Below, piece after piece: positions 1 to 5,783 of a DNA stretch of 6,743 bases. The DNA is from Candidatus Aquicultor primus (GTDB lineage: Bacteria; Actinomycetota; Aquicultoria; Aquicultorales; Aquicultoraceae). Made by a program: the position numbers and the translations under genes. The stretch spans positions 14,260-21,002 of the forward strand of contig MELI01000026.1 of NCBI GenBank assembly GCA_001767575.1. The letters are read 5' to 3'. Numbering within the stretch: position 1 is the first letter of the stretch; every line of letters begins with the position of its first letter. The notes under the pieces were generated by a model. It made no database searches. It had not been told where the DNA came from and worked only from the letters and a program-made list of their open reading frames with translations.

Positions 1-119
1 CTATTTGCGCTGGTATAACGAGTGCGCGGTGTCTGACACGCTGCCTTAGCCGCCTATTACCCGGCTTGAGCCGATGGACAATAGAGCATGGAATCTGAAC
101 CGATATTAAGGGGCGAGAG

Positions 120-1418
120 ATGATCTGGAATCCTGAATACGAGGCGATTAATCGCGAAAAACTTAGGGAATTACAGTTAAAGCGCCTGCAGGCGCTGGTC
201 AAATGGGTCTACAACGAGGTGCCTTTCTACAAGGGCAAATTTGACGATGCGGGTGTCAAACCATCGGACATAAGAGACCTCGAGGATATAAAACGTCTGC
301 CCTTTACAGTCAAAAACGACCTGCGCGACACCTATCCGTTCGGCATGTTTGCGGTGCCGATGGAAAAAGTCGTCCGCGTTCACTCATCTTCGGGCACGAC
401 CGGCAAACCAATCGTCGTCGGCTACACCAGGGCGGACATCCACACATGGTCGGAGCTTACCGCGCGTGTGGCGGTCGCCGGCGGAGCCGATGCTAAGGAT
501 ATCGCTCAGATGGCGTTCGGCTACGGCCTATTTACCGGCGGTTTCGGCATGCATGCGGGCTTGGAGAGAATAGGGGCCTCGGTCGTTCCGGTCTCGACCG
601 GCAATACCGAACGCCAGATAATGTTGATGAAGGATTTCGGCGCCACCATTCTCATATCGACACCGTCATATGCCCTCCATATCGCGGAGGTCGGAGAGAG
701 CATGGGTGTCGATTTTGCGGCTATGCCGATCCGGCTCGGCCTCTTCGGCGCCGAGCGGTGTAGCGATAAAATGCGCGAGCAGATAGAAGATAAGATGCGC
801 ATATCGGCGACGGACAATTACGGTTTGACCGAGGTGATAGGTCCCGGAGTCGCCGGCGAGTGCGAGGCTAAAAACGGACTCCATCTCAACGAGGACCATT
901 TCTTGGTAGAGGTCATAGACCCCGAGACGGGCGGGCACGTCGCGCCGGGCGAGATTGGAGAAATCGTCTTTACCACACTGACCAAAGAAGCATTTCCGGT
1001 CATACGTTATCGCACACGCGATCTTACAAGAGTGACCGAGGAACCATGCGCGTGCGGCAGGACACTGGCGCGGATGGAGAAGGTCCGTGGGCGCACCGAT
1101 GATATGTTGATAATTCGCGGGGTAAATGTATTCCCGTCGCAATTCGAAAGCGTTCTCTTTGAAATCGAGGGCATAGAGCCGCATTATCAAATTATCGTCG
1201 ACCGGCGCGGTGCCATGGATGATGTGGAGCTTCTGGTCGAAGTCTCAAACCAGTTATTTCTTGGGGAGATGAAAGAATTGCTCGCGTTTGAGCGCGAGAT
1301 AGAACATAAACTAAACATAGTCCTCGGAATCAAAGTAGATGTCAAATTGGTCGAACCGAAAACGCTGGAGAGAACGAGCGGAAAAGCCCAGCGGGTTATA
1401 GACAAGCGCGATCTTTAA
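120..1418 (+). CDS. paaK: Phenylacetate-CoA ligase (arylacetate-CoA ligase), PaaK family
   Basis: Cytosolic, ATP-dependent enzyme that activates phenylacetate or a related arylacetate to its CoA thioester through an acyl-adenylate. The 432 aa length is typical of PaaK. Seen in the protein: the phosphate-binding loop SSSGTTGKP at residues 89-97, the adenine motif DNYGLTE at 232-238, the ribose-binding Asp in RYRTRD (296-301), a PCACGR cysteine motif just after it, the hinge-side motif RGVNVFP at 333-339, and the C-terminal catalytic lysine in SGKAQR (K422). These give an AMP-binding domain followed by the small PaaK-type C-terminal domain, with nothing missing. The ATG has AAGGGG at 108-113, 6 nt upstream. 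No other phenylacetate catabolism gene is visible. In many anaerobes such a lone paaK lies beside indolepyruvate oxidoreductase genes, which cannot be checked here. Exact substrate (phenyl-, hydroxyphenyl- or indoleacetate) is not readable. Confidence 0.95.
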   Translation: MIWNPEYEAINREKLRELQLKRLQALVKWVYNEVPFYKGKFDDAGVKPSDIRDLEDIKRLPFTVKNDLRDTYPFGMFAVPMEKVVRVHSSSGTTGKPIVVGYTRADIHTWSELTARVAVAGGADAKDIAQMAFGYGLFTGGFGMHAGLERIGASVVPVSTGNTERQIMLMKDFGATILISTPSYALHIAEVGESMGVDFAAMPIRLGLFGAERCSDKMREQIEDKMRISATDNYGLTEVIGPGVAGECEAKNGLHLNEDHFLVEVIDPETGGHVAPGEIGEIVFTTLTKEAFPVIRYRTRDLTRVTEEPCACGRTLARMEKVRGRTDDMLIIRGVNVFPSQFESVLFEIEGIEPHYQIIVDRRGAMDDVELLVEVSNQLFLGEMKELLAFEREIEHKLNIVLGIKVDVKLVEPKTLERTSGKAQRVIDKRDL

Positions 1419-1455
1419 TCAACATATTGTGGCGCCATAATCGAGTGAGTAGCGC

Positions 1456-1484
1456 TTGACAATCAAGGCCGGCTCCAACAGAAT
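1456..1484 (+). promoter_or_regulatory. Candidate sigma-70-type promoter for the SH3b gene
   Basis: A perfect -35 hexamer TTGACA (1456-1461) is followed after exactly 17 bp by CAGAAT (1479-1484), which matches 4 of 6 bases of the -10 consensus. It lies 38 bp past the paaK stop. Initiation near 1491 would leave a leader of about 55 nt before the ATG at 1547. This suggests the SH3b gene can be transcribed separately from paaK. It is a consensus match only. Confidence 0.4.
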
Positions 1485-1533
1485 GCGACTAAAGGCTTGG
1501 TGATTAATCCTTATTGCGCTTTAATGACAGAAC

Positions 1534-1537
1534 AGGA
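1534..1537 (+). promoter_or_regulatory. Ribosome binding site deciding the SH3b start
   Basis: AGGA ends 9 nt before the ATG at 1547. The in-frame TTG at 1514 has no comparable purine tract upstream, so the ATG is preferred and the protein is 176 aa rather than 187. Confidence 0.5.
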
Positions 1538-1546
1538 TGCACGACA

Positions 1547-2077
1547 ATGTATGAGCACGACGATTACCAAAGCAAGGAACATGAATATCGCGAAAAGGAC
1601 TGGAACAGCATAATAATACGGCACTCGACTGCCTGGTTTCTGCTGCTTATAGTGATGGTCGTCATCTGGAAGATGACGCAGCCGGTCGTGGTTCTGAAGC
1701 AGGCCGGTGACGGTTCCATGCGCGAATCGACAGCAACTGGGACGCCGGCGGTGTCGCAAGAACCCGGCGTTAGCACTACGAATGTCGCCGGTGTGACGAC
1801 GACGACCATGATACCCCAAAAAACCACGATAACAACCGAACCGCCACCGACCGGCGAGATCAAGGTACTCTCGGGAGACGATAGGGTGCAGGTATTACCG
1901 AACGCGCTATTGCTGAGGGCGGGACCGAGTACGCGTTCTGAGGTAATAGCACGCTTGAGCAAGGGGACGATAGTGGCGGTCGAGGAACGCGTCAACGGTT
2001 GGATGAAGGTGAGAACCGTCAACGACGATGTCGGGTATGTCAGCGCTCGCGCCGGCTTGACCAGGCCGGCACCGTAG
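1547..2077 (+). CDS. Membrane-anchored bacterial SH3 (SH3b) domain protein
   Basis: A 176 aa protein with three parts. Residues 1-26 are a short, strongly charged N-terminus rich in Glu, Asp, Lys and His. Residues about 27-45 form one hydrophobic segment (AWFLLLIVMVVIW core). A low-complexity linker rich in Thr, Pro and Val covers about residues 55-105. Residues about 112-172 match the SH3b pattern: LLLRAGPSTRSEVIARL, then KGTIVAVEE, GWMKVRT and VGYVSA. With one membrane segment and no cleavage site, the SH3b domain probably faces outside. SH3b domains often bind cell-wall peptides or act in envelope enzymes, but no catalytic domain is present, so the protein may be a wall-binding or scaffolding factor (inference). 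Its own promoter is possible upstream. The GC-rich inverted repeat at 2051-2070 lies inside its 3' end. Confidence 0.8.
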   Translation: MYEHDDYQSKEHEYREKDWNSIIIRHSTAWFLLLIVMVVIWKMTQPVVVLKQAGDGSMRESTATGTPAVSQEPGVSTTNVAGVTTTTMIPQKTTITTEPPPTGEIKVLSGDDRVQVLPNALLLRAGPSTRSEVIARLSKGTIVAVEERVNGWMKVRTVNDDVGYVSARAGLTRPAP

Positions 2078-2132
2078 GGGAACTGCCGGAAACCGCTTGC
2101 AAATGACAGTTGATAATTAATTTGGAGCAAAG

Positions 2133-2525
2133 ATGTTCAAAGAACAGAAGCAGACAAAATCATTCGGCATGGCTAGAGATTATTATCGCGTAAGGTTATT
2201 GAGGGTTTTTGAGGAGCGGCCGGACGACCTCGAGTGGCGAGAGGATATCCTTTATAGGGCGCCCAAAGCCTATCCCAGCAAAGCCAAAGTCACCTACCGG
2301 CTCCAAGTGCTCACGACCGAGAACAAGGTAATCGAGCTAGCGATTCTAGAGAGCGGACGCGAAGCCAAGAGGCGCTATAAGAAGATGGCACGAGACCTCA
2401 AGGAAATGACGAAGATGAGGTTTGACGAGACCTACGATATAGAAGAGGTATACGTCATCGTGAAGCCGGAGTTAGTCGATGTGATGTATTTCTCAGGCGT
2501 AGAGAGTGTGGCTAAACGGAAGTGA
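2133..2525 (+). CDS. Uncharacterised 130 aa charged soluble protein
   Basis: I do not recognise this family. The frame is supported by a good GGAG (2124-2127), 5 nt before the ATG, and by codon use like its neighbours. The protein has no membrane segment, signal peptide or cysteine. It is rich in Lys, Arg, Glu and Asp. By eye it alternates likely beta strands (YYRVRLLRVF near residues 17-26, KVTYRLQVLTT near 52-62, KVIELAIL near 65-72) with one long basic amphipathic helix around residues 74-92 (REAKRRYKKMARDLKEMTK). A further strand, EVYVIVKPE, follows near 103-112. This beta-meander plus helix layout recalls small PH-like or dodecin-sized folds, which is only a shape impression. It starts 55 bp after the SH3b gene in the same direction, so the two may be co-transcribed. 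Confidence 0.7.
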   Translation: MFKEQKQTKSFGMARDYYRVRLLRVFEERPDDLEWREDILYRAPKAYPSKAKVTYRLQVLTTENKVIELAILESGREAKRRYKKMARDLKEMTKMRFDETYDIEEVYVIVKPELVDVMYFSGVESVAKRK

Positions 2526-2576
2526 TACGACAAGCGTAGAAGCTACTTGAAGCGCGTTTCCTATTTTGGGTGCAAG

Positions 2577-2633
2577 GCGCGAGCGTATATTTCGTGAGCT
2601 TGAAATAGCTTTGCTTTAGTGGTACGCTCTCGC
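2577..2633. repeat. Imperfect inverted repeat in the intergenic gap
   Basis: GCGCGAGCGTA (2577-2587) and TACGCTCTCGC (2623-2633) are complementary at 10 of 11 positions, with a 35-nt spacer, between the 130 aa and 139 aa protein genes. No T-run follows, so it does not look like an intrinsic terminator. It could be an operator pair or leader structure for the downstream gene, or chance. Confidence 0.35.
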
Positions 2634-2667
2634 AAAGCCATGAAGCGATTGTAGCCGGGGTAGAACC

Positions 2668-3087
2668 ATGAACAGAAGAATGGCCGCCTTAGGAATAACA
2701 GTGCTTACGTTAATCGTCTTTGGCGTGCTGTGGTATGTGGCCGGAGGGCTGCAAATGGTCGAGGTGACGGTTATCGCTTTGGCCGTTTCGCTAAGCGTGG
2801 CATATCTCTTCTACGAGGCGCTATCCTGCAGGAAAATACACCGGCACATCATGGGGATTCGGATTTTCAGGCGTCTAGACCTCAAGGAGTTCTCCCGTAT
2901 ATTCGGTGCCGTAACCCTGTTGCCTCTATCATCGGTTATCATCTCAAAATATACGCTTGACTCAAGTATCTCACCAATTCGTCTATATGTACTATTTGTG
3001 CTGTTGCTGCTCGTAGGCTGGGCGCTAGGCACAGTCGAGACCGCCAAACTCATCGCCGACGATGACCCCGAGGACACTAAGTCCTAA
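2668..3087 (+). CDS. Small four-helix integral membrane protein, function unknown
   Basis: A 139 aa protein with four clear hydrophobic segments at about residues 7-27, 30-51, 77-95 and 103-124. A basic loop between helices 2 and 3 (CRKIHRHIMGIRIFRRLDLKEF) should be cytoplasmic by the positive-inside rule, which also places the basic N-terminus (MNRR) and the acidic C-terminus (ADDDPEDTKS) inside. No catalytic motif is visible and I cannot assign a family. The ATG is preceded by GGGG at 2657-2660, 7 nt upstream, a modest ribosome site. The gene lies 142 bp from the previous gene and ends 13 bp before a terminator, so it is the last gene of the plus-strand run. Confidence 0.7.
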   Translation: MNRRMAALGITVLTLIVFGVLWYVAGGLQMVEVTVIALAVSLSVAYLFYEALSCRKIHRHIMGIRIFRRLDLKEFSRIFGAVTLLPLSSVIISKYTLDSSISPIRLYVLFVLLLLVGWALGTVETAKLIADDDPEDTKS

Positions 3088-3100
3088 TTCGTTTCCTTAG

Positions 3101-3128
3101 TCGAGTTCTTCTACAAGAGCCGATTTTT
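3101..3128 (+). terminator. Intrinsic (rho-independent) terminator
   Basis: TCG-A-GTTCTT (3101-3110) pairs with AAGAGCCGA (3115-3123) around a CTAC tetraloop. The stem has 9 pairs, with one bulged A at 3104 and one G.T wobble, and TTTTT at 3124-3128 follows at once. It begins 13 nt after the stop of the four-helix membrane protein and is oriented to end plus-strand transcription before the convergent transporter operon. Confidence 0.65.
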
Positions 3129-3139
3129 GCCTCGAATCA

Positions 3140-3151
3140 GAACACGTGTTC
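3140..3151. repeat. Perfect 12-bp palindrome GAACACGTGTTC
   Basis: The 12 bases are exactly self-complementary. They lie inside a wider alternative hairpin, CTCGAA (3131-3136) with TTCGAG (3149-3154). The site is 12 bp after the terminator T-run. A dyad of this size suits a dimeric DNA-binding protein, but no promoter or gene sits clearly next to it. Confidence 0.4.
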
Positions 3152-3345
3152 GAGAAGGGGAAAAGAGGTGATAGAGCACCCGTCTTGCGCACCGGCAAAT
3201 GATAGAAGTCATCGTCGATACGAAGCCGCCGGTCAAAAAGAGATCTCATGCGAAGAAATCGGGTTTAGATAGATTTAGGCGAAAGGGAGAAGTGAGGTGC
3301 GATATGTTCGGCTCGAGATCTGTCTATTAGCGAAGAATGTGGAGC

Positions 3346-3368
3346 ATATCCGGCGTCAACGCGGATAT
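3346..3368. repeat. Hairpin-forming inverted repeat ATATCCG / CGGATAT
   Basis: ATATCCG (3346-3352) and CGGATAT (3362-3368) pair perfectly. The inner bases add CG/CG pairs closing a TCAA loop, with one bulged G, for about 9 pairs in 23 nt. No T-run follows on either strand. It could be a structured RNA element or a binding site. Confidence 0.35.
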
Positions 3369-3566
3369 TAGGGTCAGAACGCGGCGTATGCGGTGTTGAG
3401 CAGCAGAAACGCACATATAGTCCAAGAATATCGCTAGTTAACATAACATATATTATGGTAAGTCGGATATTGTGAATAATGATGCTAAAACCACAGTAAA
3501 AGACGGTCCCATCATCGCAAGAGCCCGCTGTGTTCTCGGTCTGTTTTATCGGTGAGGGTTAACCAT

Positions 3567-3731
3567 ATGCATGCTTTGAGCACACCGCCAATCATCTATG
3601 CCTCATCGAAGACGAACGCATCATCTGAACACCCCGCTCTCTTTGACCGCGCATCTGTTTCACCCACCGAGCAACATCCAATTTGTGAGGTTCGCGTACT
3701 TTGGAATACTGCGCGATTAAAGGCCAAATAG
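3567..3731 (+). CDS. Possible 54-codon small ORF, doubtful
   Basis: ATG at 3567 to TAG at 3729-3731, with GTGAGGG (3552-3558) 8 nt upstream as a fair ribosome site. The predicted peptide begins MHALSTPPIIYASSK and ends WNTARLKAK. It has no membrane segment, signal or recognised motif. Its main support is the ribosome site. The surrounding sequence otherwise looks noncoding, so chance is more likely than a gene. Confidence 0.15.
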   Translation: MHALSTPPIIYASSKTNASSEHPALFDRASVSPTEQHPICEVRVLWNTARLKAK

Positions 3732-3866
3732 GCTAACGTTCGAAGATTCGGCATAGTAAAACACTAAGAAGCCGGGGGAAACGCCTTAGAAACGAAATGA
3801 GCGCGTCTGCGCAGGTAGCGCTATGCGTAAAGGTTCAATACTGCTATTATGCAAGTTAGTGATGGC

Positions 3867-3902
3867 TTCATAATATACGAACACGCGCACGTATATTATG
3901 AA
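3867..3902. repeat. 13-bp perfect inverted repeat with 10-nt spacer
   Basis: TTCATAATATACG (3867-3879) and CGTATATTATGAA (3890-3902) are exact reverse complements around AACACGCGCA. The structure lies 37 bp beyond the stop of the yehW-like permease. The arms are AT-rich and no T-run follows on either strand, so it is not a standard terminator. The word GAACACG begins at 3879 and again at 3900, exactly 21 bp apart. It may be a dimeric regulator site or a 3'-end stabilising hairpin of the transporter transcript. Confidence 0.55.
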
Positions 3903-3939
3903 CACGACTGCCTGGGGGAGTCATCGGACCCATCTGCGA

Positions 3940-4686
3940 TTAATGGCTCCAAGACAAACTCTGCTCGGCTTTGCCTATCAGGAAGTCAGCGAGAAGAGCG
4001 AGGAGCGCGGCGGCGAGTGCGCCTTCTAAGACAAAGGCCGGATTATCGCGGACCAGACCGGAGATTATAGGTGAACCCAGGCCTCCTGCCCCGACGACTG
4101 CCCCGATGGTCGCCGTGCCGATATTGACGATGACTGATATCCGTATCCCCGCCAGGATGACCTTAAGTGCTAGCGGCAGTTCGATCCGGCCCAGGATTTG
4201 CAGGCGGCTCATACCCATACCGGACGCCGCTTCGATAGTGTTTAGCGGGACGCCTTCCAAGCCGGCAATTGTATTTCGCAATATGGGGAGCACACTATAT
4301 GTAAAGAGAGCGGTGATGGTCGGTTTGAACCCGAATCCCAGCAACGGCACGGCCAAAGCAAGAACCGCTACCGGAGGAAAGGTCTGTGCCAGCGAACTAA
4401 GTTCGTTAGCGATTCGCAAGAAATCTTTGCCCGCCGGCCGTGTAACGAAAATACCGATGCTCAAACCAACGATTATCGCGAGCGCGCTCGAGACAAGAAC
4501 GAGCACCAGGTGTTCTCCGACGAGTTGGGACAGGTTTGCCTGCGGATAAAGGAAGACCTTCTCTCTTGGAAAGAGAAACCGTAAAAGCCCCTCCCATAGC
4601 GCCATGTTCGATATGAACGCCGCGAAGATGAGGACGGGGAGTACGGCTTTTACCAATTCACGCCCGCCTGTATGCCAAGCTCTCAC
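3940..4686 (-). CDS. yehW: Osmoprotectant ABC transporter permease, YehW-like
   Basis: Inner-membrane permease subunit of a glycine betaine/osmoprotectant-type importer, 248 aa (E. coli YehW is about the same size). Hydrophobic segments lie near residues 13-30, 58-80, 104-118, 123-140, 175-200 and 218-236. The ATPase-docking EAA loop is at residues 152-171 (EAASGMGMSRLQILGRIELP), and the stretch QTFPPVAVLALAVPLLGFG (101-119) is typical of this subgroup. The GTG start overlaps the ATPase stop by 4 bp (GTGA, 4683-4686) and has GAGGGTG at 4694-4700, so translation is likely coupled. It is the last gene of the minus-strand operon. Substrate cannot be read from a permease alone: betaine, choline, carnitine and other compatible solutes remain open. 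Confidence 0.9.
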   Translation of the reverse strand: MRAWHTGGRELVKAVLPVLIFAAFISNMALWEGLLRFLFPREKVFLYPQANLSQLVGEHLVLVLVSSALAIIVGLSIGIFVTRPAGKDFLRIANELSSLAQTFPPVAVLALAVPLLGFGFKPTITALFTYSVLPILRNTIAGLEGVPLNTIEAASGMGMSRLQILGRIELPLALKVILAGIRISVIVNIGTATIGAVVGAGGLGSPIISGLVRDNPAFVLEGALAAALLALLADFLIGKAEQSLSWSH

Positions 4687-5783
4687 GATGAATCACCCTC
4701 ATCTGTGAAGTCGACGATATCCGCCATGCGTATCTCCCCTATCAGCAGCGTGTCGTCGTCGACAACGGCGAGCGTCTTTACGCCGTGCTCCAGCATCTTC
4801 GAAAGGGCGTCTTTGAGCGAGGTGTCGACATGGGCTGAGATCAAATCGGCATCCAGCTCGGTAAGCGCTTCATTAAGCTCCTTTTCCGTAGAGATTTTAG
4901 TCAGCTCGGCCCAGCCCCGCAGGCGCTTGTTCACATCGGTTACCCATGAGAACCGCCCCTTCTTGCGCATCTCATCGAGCGAGGTAGAGTAGTTGACCAT
5001 GGTTATCGAAGTAGTCGGACGCATCAATTCGCCGACCTTGAAGCGTGAGAGACGTTTTAGCGCCCGGTCGACGCCGACAAAGTCATGGACGAACTTATTG
5101 ACCGGAGCTGCCAGCATGTTCTCCGGAGTATCGTATTGAACCAGCTCCCCTGCTTTTAGAATCGCTATTTTGTCGGCTATCCTTATCGCTTCGTCTATGT
5201 CGTGAGTGACAAAGACGACCGTTTTATTGAGCGCCTTTTGTATCTTGACGAACTCGTATTGCAGGCGCTCCCGGTTTAATGGGTCGACCGCGCCAAAGGG
5301 CTCATCCATCAAGAGTATCGGCGGGTCCGCGGCGAGTGCGCGGGCGACGCCGACCCTCTGAGCTTCGCCGCCGGAAAGCTCGGAGGGATATTTTTCGCGG
5401 TATTTCAGCGCGTCGAGTTTGACGAGCTCCAGCAGCTCGTCTACGCGCGCCGCGACACGGCTCTTCTCCCATTTGAGCAGGCGCGGCACGACCGCTATGT
5501 TCTCGCCGACGGTCATGTGCGGAAAGAGGCCGATGCTTTGTATGACATACCCGATTCGCCGTCTGAGAAGCTCCGGCTTAAGCTCCGCCACGCTCTCGTT
5601 ATCGATAAGAATGTCTCCGCTGCTAGGCTCTACCATGCGGTTTATCATCTTCAGCGTCGTGGATTTGCCGCATCCCGACGGCCCGATAAGGACGCATATC
5701 TCGGCTTTGCCTATAGTCATAGAAATGTCTTTTACCGCGAAGATGTCACCATATTTCTTCGATACGTTTATTAGCTCTATCAT
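4683..5783 (-). CDS. yehX: Osmoprotectant ABC transporter ATP-binding protein with tandem CBS domains, YehX/OpuCA-like
   Basis: Cytoplasmic ATPase that powers the importer, 366 aa. ABC domain, residues 1-235: Walker A GPSGCGKST (34-42), Q-loop Gln82, signature LSGGE (136-140), Walker B ILLMDEP (156-162), D-loop AVD (165-167) and switch His194, all intact. After it come two CBS repeats at about 250-298 and 312-360. The second is the better preserved (LAVVDDDTLLIGEIRMADIV). In OpuA/OpuCA relatives, CBS pairs sense ionic strength or bind c-di-AMP, so gating of transport is plausible here but unproven. The ATG overlaps the preceding permease stop by 4 bp (ATGA, 5780-5783) and has GGGAG at 5791-5795. 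The protein is longer than E. coli YehX (about 308 aa), nearer to OpuCA. Confidence 0.92.
   Translation of the reverse strand: MIELINVSKKYGDIFAVKDISMTIGKAEICVLIGPSGCGKSTTLKMINRMVEPSSGDILIDNESVAELKPELLRRRIGYVIQSIGLFPHMTVGENIAVVPRLLKWEKSRVAARVDELLELVKLDALKYREKYPSELSGGEAQRVGVARALAADPPILLMDEPFGAVDPLNRERLQYEFVKIQKALNKTVVFVTHDIDEAIRIADKIAILKAGELVQYDTPENMLAAPVNKFVHDFVGVDRALKRLSRFKVGELMRPTTSITMVNYSTSLDEMRKKGRFSWVTDVNKRLRGWAELTKISTEKELNEALTELDADLISAHVDTSLKDALSKMLEHGVKTLAVVDDDTLLIGEIRMADIVDFTDEGDSS
4694..4700 (-). promoter_or_regulatory. Ribosome binding site for the GTG start of the yehW-like gene
   Basis: On the minus strand GAGGGTG ends 7 nt before GTG at 4686, inside the 3' end of the ATPase gene. 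It supports the GTG start and the 4-bp overlap. Confidence 0.6.

Larger units (their letters stand above)
3129..3939. other. Gene-poor gap between convergent transcription units
   Basis: About 800 bases without a convincing gene. Every long-enough frame on either strand is broken by stops. The longest ATG frame with a plausible ribosome site wholly inside the gap is 54 codons (3567-3731). Two overlapping shorter ones are GTG 3168-3272 (34 aa, AAGGGG 7 nt upstream) and ATG 3199-3330 (43 aa, Lys/Arg rich, no clear ribosome site). The gap carries three palindromic structures, listed separately. Two short words recur. GAACACG is at 3140, 3879 and 3900, and on the opposite strand at 3145-3151. TATATTATG is at 3449 and 3892, with its reverse complement at 3869. 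No tRNA, rRNA, CRISPR array or transposase remnant could be recognised. It may be decayed former coding sequence, or a regulatory or small-RNA region. Confidence 0.55.

Noticed and set aside
2..49. Possible C-terminal tail of an upstream plus-strand gene (frame ending at TAG 47-49, reading YLRWYNECAVSDTLP).
   Set aside because: Only 15 codons are visible and no family can be recognised. A second frame stays open to 98, so neither can be preferred.
66..94. TTGAGC and TGGAAT with 17-bp spacing upstream of paaK, as a promoter.
   Set aside because: Both hexamers are weak, and paaK may instead be transcribed from a gene to the left.
1430..1437. TGGCGCCA palindrome just after paaK as a terminator.
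   Set aside because: It has no loop and no T-run, so it cannot form a normal terminator hairpin.
2051..2070. GCCGGC inverted repeat at the end of the SH3b gene as a terminator.
   Set aside because: It encodes the protein's last residues and is not followed by a T-run.
1564..2130. Long minus-strand open frame opposite the SH3b gene.
   Set aside because: It lies fully opposite a gene with a recognisable domain and has no family features, so it is a shadow.
3168..3330. Two overlapping short ORFs (GTG 3168-3272 and ATG 3199-3330).
   Set aside because: They overlap in different frames, are 34 and 43 aa, and only one has a ribosome site. Chance frames are the simpler reading.
3760..3840. Stretch with CAGGTAGCG and GGGGGAAACGCC considered as a c-di-GMP or other riboswitch.
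   Set aside because: The required conserved blocks and their order are absent, and no gene start lies downstream on that strand.
3826..3850. GGTTCAATA considered as a tRNA T-loop.
   Set aside because: The flanking bases do not pair as a T-stem, and no acceptor or anticodon arm can be drawn.
3849..4070. 73-codon plus-strand frame across the end of the yehW-like gene.
   Set aside because: Its 3' half is antisense to a confident permease and its 5' half covers the inverted repeat. There is no ribosome site.
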